The notes under the pieces are model-generated. The model made no database searches. It was not told where the DNA came from and saw only the letters and a program-made list of their open reading frames with translations. Below, piece by piece: positions 1 through 7,475 of a stretch of 64,000 nt of DNA (positions are counted from its first letter, which is position 1; the number at the start of each line of letters is the position of its first letter). Position numbers and translations under genes: made by a program. The stretch is from an uncultured Ruminococcus sp. (GTDB lineage Bacteria; Bacillota; Clostridia; Oscillospirales; Acutalibacteraceae): NCBI GenBank assembly GCA_902776375.1, contig CACYPV010000003.1:1-64000 (forward strand). The letters run 5' to 3'.

Positions 1-25
1 TGTTTTGTATATTCTTTTCCAACAT
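1..25 (-). CDS. Start of an unidentified gene running off the left edge
   Basis: On the minus strand an ATG at 25 opens a reading frame (MLEKNIQ...) that leaves the window after about eight codons. It is preceded by a GGTGA ribosome binding site (31-35) and an extended -10 box (TGG-TATAAT, 42-50). The arrangement supports a real gene start, but too little protein is visible to say anything about function. Confidence 0.4.
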
Positions 26-60
26 TTCTATCACCAAGTCTATTATACCATATCTAAAGC

Positions 61-90
61 AAAAAGCCCAGCTTTCGCTGAACTTTTTCG
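61..90 (-). terminator. Probable terminator of the 152-868 gene
   Basis: An imperfect hairpin (CAGC-TTTC-GCTG inside AAAAAG/CTTTTT arms) is followed, reading leftwards, by a T-rich tract. It sits between the stop codon at 152 and the promoter of the next minus-strand gene. Confidence 0.5.
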
Positions 91-100
91 ACAGACTGAA

Positions 101-129
101 CGGAGCGGGATTTCCGCTCCGGTTTTTTT
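101..129 (+). terminator. Rho-independent terminator-like hairpin
   Basis: CGGAGCGG and CCGCTCCG form an 8-bp stem with a 5-nt loop, followed on the plus strand by seven T residues. No plus-strand gene is visible upstream, so it may limit antisense transcription or belong to something outside the window. Confidence 0.55.
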
Positions 130-151
130 ATACTGATTTTGGCTGCTGCCA

Positions 152-868
152 CTATATTTTGAAAAAGTTCAGGAAGCTAAAGCCTGTCGGCATAGGTATT
201 GAGATCATATATATCGTCGCGAACACCAGACTGGCTAACGCTATGCCGAGAACCATGATGCGCGACTGTAAATTTTTGAAAACGCCTATGATACCCAGCA
301 GGAAAAGCACAACGGAATAAATGACGTTTACAAGGTGATACGAATCGCCTTTGGTGTTGTCGCGCTTGCCTTCCTCAAGCAGCTCGCGGGAATCGTCGAA
401 TTCCTTTTTCGGATCTTCAAAATATTTTTCCAAAGCTCCCTTTACCTCAAAAGGGGACTTCATATTGTCGTCCATTTTTTCGATGAAATCCTTTAAATAA
501 TCGCTGGCGTTTTCTTTAATAAAAGTATCCATCATATCTCTGTAGATCTTCGCCTCGTCCTTGTCGCCCCTCATTTCAGCGACCTGAGCTTGCATCTTAT
601 AATCGTTTGCCGTGTTCCACGTCATCATGTCGGCAAGAAACATTTGGATAGACGTGTTGTACGACGCGGTGGCGCTTGAAGCGGTGTTGTTGCTTTTGGT
701 AAAGTTTATTGCCTGAATACCGCCGTGCAGCGAGCCTATCCAGGACGCCCACGCGTTGAGTACAGCCGTAATACCCAAAAAAACAACTACTATTATTTCA
801 ACCCGCTTTTCCGTAAGCAGCGGCTTTTTCCCTTGATTATTATCCAGCTTTTTAACTTCCGTCGACAT
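152..868 (-). CDS. DUF4337-like membrane protein of unknown function
   Basis: The 238-residue protein has one hydrophobic segment near the N-terminus (after a Lys-rich stretch), a long hydrophilic, charged middle and two hydrophobic segments at the C-terminus. This layout and the N-terminal SLHGG-like region resemble DUF4337 membrane proteins, whose role is unknown. An ATG 27 codons upstream is in frame, but the start at 868 has a GGAGG at 875-879 with good spacing and begins a normal N-terminus (MSTEVKK). The gene stands alone, back to back with the zinc operon. Family assignment is by resemblance only. Confidence 0.7.
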   Translation of the reverse strand: MSTEVKKLDNNQGKKPLLTEKRVEIIVVVFLGITAVLNAWASWIGSLHGGIQAINFTKSNNTASSATASYNTSIQMFLADMMTWNTANDYKMQAQVAEMRGDKDEAKIYRDMMDTFIKENASDYLKDFIEKMDDNMKSPFEVKGALEKYFEDPKKEFDDSRELLEEGKRDNTKGDSYHLVNVIYSVVLFLLGIIGVFKNLQSRIMVLGIALASLVFATIYMISIPMPTGFSFLNFFKI

Positions 869-1000
869 GCGTATCCTCCGTTCGAGTTTTGGTGTCTGGA
901 TTAAGTATAGCATATTCTTTTTATAATAACAATTGTTTTGTTTAAGCATTTTAAATATTCTTTTGCGCCAAAACTTTATTATAAAGCAAGTATATACCGC

Positions 1001-1029
1001 TTGACATTTCGGCGGGGGTTTGATATAAT
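1001..1029 (+). promoter_or_regulatory. Consensus sigma-A promoter of the zur-znu operon
   Basis: TTGACA (1001-1006), a 17-nt spacer and TATAAT (1024-1029) match the housekeeping consensus perfectly. Such a strong promoter implies that the operon is held off by a repressor, whose likely site follows immediately. Confidence 0.9.
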
Positions 1030-1052
1030 AATTTGCGAATGAATCGCAAATT
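1030..1052 (+). promoter_or_regulatory. Probable Zur operator
   Basis: A perfect inverted repeat, AATTTGCGA-N5-TCGCAAATT, begins directly after the -10 box and covers the expected transcription start. Length, symmetry and position fit a Fur/Zur-family box, and the first gene encodes such a regulator, so zinc-dependent autorepression is inferred. No other complete copy was noticed in the window. Confidence 0.8.
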
Positions 1053-1064
1053 GAGGTGATTATT

Positions 1065-1460
1065 TTGCCTAAGTATATGACAAAGCAGCGAAAGGCGCTG
1101 CTTAATTATCTTTCAATGCATGCTGACGAAAGGCTGTCGGCAAAGCAGCTTGAAGACGCGCTGAAAATTGAGGGCATAAGCATTAGCGCCGTTTACCGCA
1201 ACCTTTCCGAGCTGGAAAGAGAGGGCAAGGTGCGCCGCGTGAACAACAGCGGCAGCCGCGAGGTCTTTTATCAGTACACCGACGGTGCGCACTGCAAGGA
1301 TTGCCTGCATCTTTCCTGCGAAAAATGCGGAAAGACCTACCACATGAACAGCGCAGTTGCTCGGACGCTTATAGAAAATCTCGCTCAAAGCGACGAGTTT
1401 ACCATAGACAAGGCTAATACCGTGCTCTACGGAGTCTGCGGCGACTGCCGTGAAAAGTGA
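1065..1460 (+). CDS. zur: Fur-family zinc uptake repressor (Zur)
   Basis: The 131-residue protein has the Fur-family layout: an N-terminal winged helix with the SAVYRNLSELEREGKV recognition region and a C-terminal dimerisation domain carrying two CxxC pairs (CEKC and CGDC) that normally hold structural zinc. It lies first in an operon with zinc ABC transporter genes, so Zur fits better than Fur or PerR. The start is probably TTG at 1065, correctly spaced from GAGGTG (1053-1058). A GTG at 1056 lies inside that ribosome binding site, and the first ATG (1077) is too far away. It presumably represses its own operon through the palindrome at 1030-1052. Confidence 0.88.
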   Translation: MPKYMTKQRKALLNYLSMHADERLSAKQLEDALKIEGISISAVYRNLSELEREGKVRRVNNSGSREVFYQYTDGAHCKDCLHLSCEKCGKTYHMNSAVARTLIENLAQSDEFTIDKANTVLYGVCGDCREK

Positions 1461-1468
1461 GGAAGTAT

Positions 1469-2419
1469 ATGAAAAAAGTATTATCGATCATTATATGCGC
1501 AGCTCTTATGCTCGCCGTGTTCGCGGGCTGCGGAGCCAAAAAAACGTCAGGCGAAAAGCTTCATATCATCGCCACTATCTATCCTGAATACGAGTGGATA
1601 AAGCAAATAACCGAGGGCGCCGATAACGTAGAGGTCTCGCTGCTGCTTGACAGCGGCTCTGACCTGCATAATTTTCAACCTTCGGTTAAGGATATAACCG
1701 ATATTTCATCCTCCGACGTGTTCGTTTACAACGGCGGCGAGTCCGACGAATGGGTGGACAGCGTGCTGAGTAACGCCCAAAACAAGGACATGCTCGCGCT
1801 TGACCTAATGGAGCTGCTCGGCGATAAAGCCAAGGAAGAAACCGCGGTCGAGGGCATGGAGACCGAGGAGCATGAGGAGGAAGAGGACGAAAAGGAATAC
1901 GACGAGCACATCTGGCTCTCGCTGAAAAACGCGTCGTTCCTCTGTCAAAAAATCGCTGACAAGCTCTCCGAGAAGGATCCGAACAATAAGGATACCTACG
2001 CCAAAAACGCCAAAGCCTATATTGAAAAGCTCAACAAGCTCGACGGTGAATATGAGCAGACCTGCTCGTCTGCGAAGAATGACACGCTCATTTTTGCCGA
2101 CCGCTTCCCGTTCAGATATATGACAGACGACTACAAGCTTAATTACTACGCGGCTTTTTCGGGCTGTTCTGCTCAGAGCGACCCCAAGTTTGAAACTATC
2201 GTTTTCCTCGCCAACAAGCTTGACGAGTTGAAGCTTCATCATCTTATGATAATCGACGGCTCCGACGATAAGCTCGCTAAGTCAGTTATCGACGCCGCAA
2301 AAACAAAGGATGTAAAGATCCTCACGCTTCACAGCATGCAGTCCTCCGTCGGCGAAAACAGCACTTACCTTAGCATTATGGAAGACAATTTAAAGGCGCT
2401 TAAAGAAGCGCTGAATTGA
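1469..2419 (+). CDS. znuA: Zinc ABC transporter substrate-binding lipoprotein
   Basis: This extracytoplasmic zinc-binding protein delivers metal to ZnuB. The 316-residue product starts with a lipoprotein signal (VFAGC lipobox) and has the cluster 9 fold signatures LHNFQPS and DEHIWLS, which supply two ligand histidines, plus an acidic Glu/His loop between them. The third ligand region, usually HxAFGYF, reads ADRFPFRYM, so an Asp replaces the expected His. The start ATG at 1469 follows GAGGAAG, which overlaps the zur stop. An upstream in-frame GTG at 1457 is less likely. The gene is followed by the ATPase gene after 15 nt. Confidence 0.9.
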   Translation: MKKVLSIIICAALMLAVFAGCGAKKTSGEKLHIIATIYPEYEWIKQITEGADNVEVSLLLDSGSDLHNFQPSVKDITDISSSDVFVYNGGESDEWVDSVLSNAQNKDMLALDLMELLGDKAKEETAVEGMETEEHEEEEDEKEYDEHIWLSLKNASFLCQKIADKLSEKDPNNKDTYAKNAKAYIEKLNKLDGEYEQTCSSAKNDTLIFADRFPFRYMTDDYKLNYYAAFSGCSAQSDPKFETIVFLANKLDELKLHHLMIIDGSDDKLAKSVIDAAKTKDVKILTLHSMQSSVGENSTYLSIMEDNLKALKEALN

Positions 2420-2434
2420 TTTGGAGTTATATTT

Positions 2435-3139
2435 ATGTCACAACTCACCTGTACCTCCCTTAGCCTCGGATATGAGGGCAAGGAGATATTATCGAACCTG
2501 AGCTTTTCCGTTGAAGCAGGCGACTATGTTTGCATCCTCGGCGAAAACGGTTCGGGCAAAACAACGCTTATGAGGACTATCCTCGGGCTGCATAAGCCTA
2601 TGAAGGGCTCTATCAGCACGGGCGACGGGCTCAACCGCCGCGAGATAGGCTACCTGCCTCAGCAAAATTCCATCCAAAGGGATTTTCCCGCTACAGTGCG
2701 CGAGATCGTCATCTCAGGCTTTCAGGGGCAGTGCGGCTTTCGCCCGTTCTATACGCGCGAGCAGAAGCGCCGCGCCGATGAAAACATCGAGCTCATGGGC
2801 ATTTCACATCTTAAAAATCGCTGTTACCGCGAGCTTTCGGGCGGTCAGCAGCAGCGTGTGCTCTTGGCTCGCGCACTTTGCGCTACAAGAAAAATGCTGT
2901 TCCTTGATGAACCCGTCGCAGGGCTTGACCCGAAGGTAACTCAGGAAATGTACGCGCTTATCGAAAAGCTCAACAAGGAGCTGGGCATCACCATCATAAT
3001 GATCTCGCATGACATAAGGGCGGCAATTCAGTTTTCTAACAAGATACTGCATATCGGCAGTGAGATATTTTTCGGCTCGCGCGACGAATACATCAAACGC
3101 ACAGCGAGCGAATGGGAGGGCAATTATGGAAATCTTTGA
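2435..3139 (+). CDS. znuC: Zinc ABC transporter ATP-binding protein
   Basis: This 234-residue ABC ATPase powers zinc import. It shows Walker A (GENGSGKTT), the signature LSGGQQQR, Walker B followed by DEP (MLFLDEP) and the switch His in ISHD. Length and gene order (SBP, ATPase, permease) are standard for ZnuACB-type importers. The 3' end overlaps znuB by 14 nt, implying translational coupling. It acts on the cytoplasmic face of the membrane. Confidence 0.92.
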   Translation: MSQLTCTSLSLGYEGKEILSNLSFSVEAGDYVCILGENGSGKTTLMRTILGLHKPMKGSISTGDGLNRREIGYLPQQNSIQRDFPATVREIVISGFQGQCGFRPFYTREQKRRADENIELMGISHLKNRCYRELSGGQQQRVLLARALCATRKMLFLDEPVAGLDPKVTQEMYALIEKLNKELGITIIMISHDIRAAIQFSNKILHIGSEIFFGSRDEYIKRTASEWEGNYGNL

Positions 3140-4016
3140 TACCCTCGCTTATTATATGCAGTTCTCTCAGGTGCGCTACGCCCTGATCGTCGGCGTGCTG
3201 GTCGCGCTGTGCGCCTCGCTTTTGGGCGTTACGCTGGTGCTTAAGCGGTTTTCGTTCATCGGCGACGGGCTGTCGCACGTTGCTTTCGGCGCAATGGCGG
3301 TGTCGTCCATCACGGGCGCGCTGTTCAGCGGAATGAAGCCCCTGATCGACGGCACGGGCGACATGATAATCGTGATGCCCCTGACTGTAATCAGCGCCGT
3401 GCTGCTGCTGCGCACCGGCAAAAACGCAAAGGTCAAGGGCGACGCGGCTGTAGCCATGATCTCGGTCGGAGCTCTGGCTATCGGCTATCTGCTGATGAAT
3501 CTCGACGTTTTCCCGAAGTCCGCCAACATCTCGGGCGACGTTTGCTCCACGCTCTTCGGCTCGCTGTCCATACTCACGCTGACCCAAGGCGAGGTGAACT
3601 TCTGCATAGCGGTCTCGATAGCGGTCGTTATCGTGTTCATCCTGCTTTACAACAAGCTTTTCTCCGTCACCTTCGACGAGGATTTCGCCACAGCCACGGG
3701 CACAAAAGCCAGCGTTTACAACCTCATCATAGCTATCATCATCGCGGTCATTATCGTCATTTCGATGAACCTCGTCGGCTCGCTGCTTATCTCGGCGCTG
3801 ATAATTTTTCCGGCGCTGTCCGCAATGCGACTGCTCAAAAGCTTCAAGGCGGTCACGATCTGCTCGGCGTGTCTCAGCGTGTTCTGCGCTACTCTCGGCA
3901 TTCTTTTATCGATCCTGTTCAGCACGCCCGTCGGCTCAACTATTGTCGCGGTAGATATAGCAGCCTTCGGCGTTTTCTCGCTGATAGGAGCCGCTAAGGG
4001 AGGATTAAAAAAATGA
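3126..4016 (+). CDS. znuB: Zinc ABC transporter permease
   Basis: The 296-residue, highly hydrophobic protein has about eight predicted membrane segments and the FSFIGDGLSHVAFG motif typical of metal ABC-3 permeases. It forms the transmembrane channel of the zinc importer. The ATG at 3126 follows GGGAGGG at 3114-3120. Longer in-frame starts would place polar sequence from the znuC reading region ahead of the first helix and are unlikely. The gene overlaps znuC upstream and the lipoprotein gene downstream by 4 nt. Confidence 0.92.
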   Translation: MEIFDTLAYYMQFSQVRYALIVGVLVALCASLLGVTLVLKRFSFIGDGLSHVAFGAMAVSSITGALFSGMKPLIDGTGDMIIVMPLTVISAVLLLRTGKNAKVKGDAAVAMISVGALAIGYLLMNLDVFPKSANISGDVCSTLFGSLSILTLTQGEVNFCIAVSIAVVIVFILLYNKLFSVTFDEDFATATGTKASVYNLIIAIIIAVIIVISMNLVGSLLISALIIFPALSAMRLLKSFKAVTICSACLSVFCATLGILLSILFSTPVGSTIVAVDIAAFGVFSLIGAAKGGLKK

Positions 4017-4558
4017 AAAAGATCATTACTGTAATATCAAGCCTGATAGTGCTCTCAATGCTGCTTACAGGCTGCGGCGCTTCGTCGTCACAGCCCGAAA
4101 ACAAGGCGGCGCAGACAAGTAAAAAAACTATCAACGATATCCTCGCGGAGTCACGGGCAAATCAAACTACCGCGCCGCTCGTCGATGATACCGAATACCC
4201 CGAGCTTGATTACGACGCTGAGGTCGACCTTACAAAGCTCAACAGCAACATGGTTTATTCCACCGTGTACAGCATGGTCAACACATCTTCCGATTACATC
4301 GGAAAAACCGTAAAGGCGCACGGCACCTTTGATGTGTTCACCGACCCCGATACGGGAGCTATGTACTGCGCCTGCATTATCGCCGACGCCACGGCTTGCT
4401 GTTCTCAGGGGCTGGAATTTGAGTGGAAGGGCAATCACACCTATCCCGACGATTACCCAAAGGTCGGAACGCCGATCTCAGTCGGCGGAGTTTTCGAGAC
4501 CTATAAAGAGGGCAATGTGACCTACTGCCGCCTGAAGGACGCTGAATTCGCTTTTTGA
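4013..4558 (+). CDS. Lipoprotein of the znu operon, function unknown
   Basis: The 181-residue protein has a clear lipoprotein signal (LLTGC) and a low-complexity Ser/Gln/Lys linker. It then has a compact domain of about 100 residues beginning near 'YIGKTVKAHGTF', with a beta-rich, OB-fold-like pattern. Cysteines at YCACI and ACCSQG could bind metal, but this is not shown. The start overlaps the znuB stop (ATGA), with GGAGG ahead, so it is the last gene of the zinc operon. A role in periplasmic-side zinc handling is inferred from context only. Confidence 0.75.
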   Translation: MKKIITVISSLIVLSMLLTGCGASSSQPENKAAQTSKKTINDILAESRANQTTAPLVDDTEYPELDYDAEVDLTKLNSNMVYSTVYSMVNTSSDYIGKTVKAHGTFDVFTDPDTGAMYCACIIADATACCSQGLEFEWKGNHTYPDDYPKVGTPISVGGVFETYKEGNVTYCRLKDAEFAF

Positions 4559-4570
4559 TACCAAATGCTA

Positions 4571-4613
4571 AACCGGACAGACTGCTCACAGCTTATCTGC
4601 CCGGTTTTTTTAT
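4571..4613 (+). terminator. Terminator of the zur-znu operon
   Basis: AACCGGACAGA pairs imperfectly with TCTGCCCGGTT and is followed by a T-run on the plus strand. It overlaps the stop codon of the convergent regulator gene. Confidence 0.8.
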
Positions 4614-5974
4614 TTGTGTTCTGAAATGACCTTGCTAAGTATCCGCACGCCTTCTTCAAGCTTTTCCTGCGCAATGCCCGAAAAGCTCAGCGCGATGCGG
4701 TTTTTCTCCCTGTCGTACGGCATAAGACGGACTGATTCGCGCTCCAGCGCTTCTTCAATGATCTTCTTGTCTGCGCTCTCAGGCAGCGGCAGGGTGAGGT
4801 ACAGCGCGGTTTCGTTAAAGCCGTAATCGGTGTTTGGAAAATACCTTTCCACAGCGGCTATCAGCGTCTTGCTCTTTTCAAGGTAAACGCGCCTTGCCTT
4901 GCGCAGGTGGACGTCGATCTTGCCGTAATTTATATAGTTTGCAAGCGCGAGCTGCTCGGTCTTTGAGGCGGTCTGGTTCATCAGGTGCCGAACCTTGTTG
5001 AATCTGTTCATCAGCAGCTCAGGCAGCACCGTGTAGCTCAGCCGCACCGACGGCAGCAAGACCTTTGAAAACGAGCCTATGTATACCGTGTTGTCAACGT
5101 CGTAATGCTGAACGCAGGGGATAGGCAGCGTGCGGTAACGCAGCTCGCCGTTGTAGTCGTCCTCTAAGATAAGCGCATTGTTTTGCCGCGCCCATTTTAT
5201 TATTTCAAGCCTGCGGTTGACGGGCATGCTGTCGCCTCGGCTTCCCGAAAAGTTGGGGTTAATCAGGACTATCTCAGGTGATAATTCTTTTAAAGAATCA
5301 ATAGTCACCCCGTAAGCGTCCTGTTCAAAGTATTTTACGTCATAATCAAAGCTTCTGAAAACAGCCTCTGCCTGAACGAACGCCGCCTGCTCAACGGCTA
5401 TGGTTTTGCCGAAGCCGAACAGCGAGCACAGCAGATACAGCAGCGCCTGACTGCCCGCGCCCACAACGATATTCTGAGCGTTCGCGTTTACGCTTCGGGT
5501 GCCGAGGGCGTACTTGTGCAGAGCCTCGCGCAGCGCCTCCTCGCCCTGAACGTCGCCGTAAGAGGTCAGAAGATAGCTGCGGTTCACGATATCCTTTACG
5601 TTCTTTCTCCATTCCGCAAGGTCGATAATGCTCTCGTCAATGCTCTTTCCGCTGAAATCATAGGCATAGTAGCGGCTTTTCTTTTCGCCGTTTTCAGCCG
5701 TATCGGTCTTTTGTGGAAGCTTGCTTATCTCAGCCGCCACAAAGTAGCCGCGCTGGGGGCGGCTTTCGATATAGCCCTCAACGCAAAGCTGATCGTAAGC
5801 TCCCGTAACGGTCGTTTTCGATATTCCGCGATCATTGCTCAAGCCTCGGATAGAGGGCAGCTTGTCGCCTTTTTTCAGGCTGCCGTCCTCGATCGCCTGC
5901 CGTATAGACAGATATATCTGCTGATACATCGGCTTTTTCAGTTTTTTGTCCGTAATAATAAAATCGTATAACAT
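4610..5974 (-). CDS. MocR/PdxR-type GntR-aminotransferase transcription factor
   Basis: The 454-residue protein joins an N-terminal GntR winged helix (residues about 1-80, with PSIRGLSND and SKTTVTGAYDQL) to a class I aminotransferase-like domain. PLP-pocket signatures are visible: NPNFSGSRGD, EDDYNGELRY and the Schiff-base lysine in GSFSKVLLP. Proteins of this family sense PLP or amino compounds; PdxR and GabR are the best known. No vitamin B6 or GABA gene lies beside it, so its target is unknown. No Shine-Dalgarno precedes the ATG, and the promoter places transcription start at the start codon, suggesting a leaderless mRNA. Confidence 0.9.
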   Translation of the reverse strand: MLYDFIITDKKLKKPMYQQIYLSIRQAIEDGSLKKGDKLPSIRGLSNDRGISKTTVTGAYDQLCVEGYIESRPQRGYFVAAEISKLPQKTDTAENGEKKSRYYAYDFSGKSIDESIIDLAEWRKNVKDIVNRSYLLTSYGDVQGEEALREALHKYALGTRSVNANAQNIVVGAGSQALLYLLCSLFGFGKTIAVEQAAFVQAEAVFRSFDYDVKYFEQDAYGVTIDSLKELSPEIVLINPNFSGSRGDSMPVNRRLEIIKWARQNNALILEDDYNGELRYRTLPIPCVQHYDVDNTVYIGSFSKVLLPSVRLSYTVLPELLMNRFNKVRHLMNQTASKTEQLALANYINYGKIDVHLRKARRVYLEKSKTLIAAVERYFPNTDYGFNETALYLTLPLPESADKKIIEEALERESVRLMPYDREKNRIALSFSGIAQEKLEEGVRILSKVISEHK

Positions 5975-5980
5975 GATATC

Positions 5981-6009
5981 ATTCTATCATTTATCAAGAA
6001 ATATTGCAA
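5981..6009 (-). promoter_or_regulatory. Promoter of the MocR-type gene, giving a leaderless transcript
   Basis: On the minus strand TTGCAA (6009-6004), a 17-nt spacer and TAGAAT (5986-5981) lie six nt before the ATG. The predicted start site therefore falls on the first base of the coding sequence. Confidence 0.65.
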
Positions 6010-6014
6010 GGGTG

Positions 6015-6043
6015 TTGAAATTTCTTTTATTTGTATGTATAAT
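6015..6043 (+). promoter_or_regulatory. Promoter of murD
   Basis: TTGAAA (6015-6020), a 17-nt spacer and TATAAT (6038-6043) lie about 35 nt before murD. It is divergent from the regulator's promoter, and the two -35 boxes are only a few bases apart, so regulator binding could affect both. Confidence 0.8.
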
Positions 6044-6077
6044 ATTAAGATGAAAATATGTAATGTGAGGGATTACT

Positions 6078-7469
6078 ATGAATAACTCTGCAAAAGCTTT
6101 TTTTGATTCAGTAAAGGGAAAGACCGTAGCGTTCATCGGCATAGGTACCAGCAACCTGCCGCTTATTAAGCAGTTTGCCGATAAGGGCGCAAAGGTAGTT
6201 GCCTGCGACCGCAAGGATTTTGAATCTCTCGGTGAGAACGGCGTAAAGGCGAAGGAGTACGGCGCGGAGCTTTTACTCGGCGATGATTATTTGGATAACA
6301 TTAAGGCGGATATAGTTTTCCGCAGCCCCGGCACCCCGTTTTATAAAGAGGAGCTTGTGCGCCTCAGAGAGAACGGCGCGGTGCTTACCTCGGAGATGGA
6401 GGTGTTCTTCGACCTCTGCCCGTGCAACGCTATCGCAGTAACGGGCTCTGACGGCAAGACCACTACTACCACTATCATTTCCGAAATCCTGAAGGCGGCG
6501 GGCAAGACCGTTCACCTCGGCGGCAACATCGGTAAGCCGCTTCTGCCCGAGATCGAAAGCGTTCAGCCCGACGATTGGGCGGTGGTAGAGCTTTCAAGCT
6601 TCCAGCTCATCTCAATGCGCAAAAGCCCGGACATCGCCGTCGTTACAAATCTTGCGCCCAATCACCTCGATATCCACAAGGATATGCAGGAATACGTCGA
6701 TTCAAAAAAGAACATAGTTCTGCATCAAAACGCCTTTTCAAAGGCTGTGCTCAACCTCGATAACGATATAGCCAACGGTTTTTCCGAGGCGGTACGCGGC
6801 AGGCTTGCAAAGTTCTCGGTCAAGGAAAAGCTCTATAACGGCGCTTATCTCGACGGCGTCAAGCTCGTCTACAGCGACTACGGCAAAGTCACCGAGATAA
6901 TCGATTACCGCGATATCAAGATCCCCGGCATGCACAACGTCGAAAACTACCTTGCCGCCATCGCGGCGGTGTGGGGCATAGCTGACGTTGACGCAATTGT
7001 AAAGGTCGCCAAGACCTTCGGCGGCGTGGCTCACCGCGCCGAGTTCGTGCGCGAGTACCGCGGAGTCAAATACTACAACGACTCTATCGCGTCAAGCCCC
7101 ACAAGGACCGCGCTCGGCACACTGTCGCTTTATGACGAGAAGATCATTATCATCGCCGGCGGCTACGACAAGCACATCCCTTATGAGCCGCTGGGACCCG
7201 TGATAAACAACAAGGTAAAGACGCTCATTCTTCTGGGCGACACCGCGCCTAAGATAGAGGCGGCGGTCAAGGGCGCCGATAACTACAACGAGAGCGACAT
7301 CAATATCATCAACGTCACCAACATGGAAGAAGCGGTCGCGGCAGCTGTTGAGGCGGCAGTTGAGGGCGACATCGTTTCGCTTTCACCGGCGAGCGCAAGC
7401 TTTGGACTTTACAAAAACTTTGAGGAAAGAGGCAACCATTTCAAGAGCATTGTTATGGGGCTTAGATGA
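6078..7469 (+). CDS. murD: UDP-N-acetylmuramoyl-L-alanine:D-glutamate ligase
   Basis: MurD adds D-glutamate to UDP-MurNAc-L-Ala in cytoplasmic peptidoglycan precursor synthesis. The 463-residue protein has the N-terminal Rossmann-like nucleotide domain (FIGIGTSNLPL), the Mur-ligase ATP loop TGSDGKTTTT at about residues 122-131, NLAPNHLDIH in the central domain, and AHRAEFV with YYNDSIASSPT in the C-terminal part. The start ATG follows GTGAGGG. It is separate from any other division or wall gene here and is followed after 6 nt by a peptidase gene. Confidence 0.95.
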   Translation: MNNSAKAFFDSVKGKTVAFIGIGTSNLPLIKQFADKGAKVVACDRKDFESLGENGVKAKEYGAELLLGDDYLDNIKADIVFRSPGTPFYKEELVRLRENGAVLTSEMEVFFDLCPCNAIAVTGSDGKTTTTTIISEILKAAGKTVHLGGNIGKPLLPEIESVQPDDWAVVELSSFQLISMRKSPDIAVVTNLAPNHLDIHKDMQEYVDSKKNIVLHQNAFSKAVLNLDNDIANGFSEAVRGRLAKFSVKEKLYNGAYLDGVKLVYSDYGKVTEIIDYRDIKIPGMHNVENYLAAIAAVWGIADVDAIVKVAKTFGGVAHRAEFVREYRGVKYYNDSIASSPTRTALGTLSLYDEKIIIIAGGYDKHIPYEPLGPVINNKVKTLILLGDTAPKIEAAVKGADNYNESDINIINVTNMEEAVAAAVEAAVEGDIVSLSPASASFGLYKNFEERGNHFKSIVMGLR

Positions 7470-7475
7470 AAGCGG

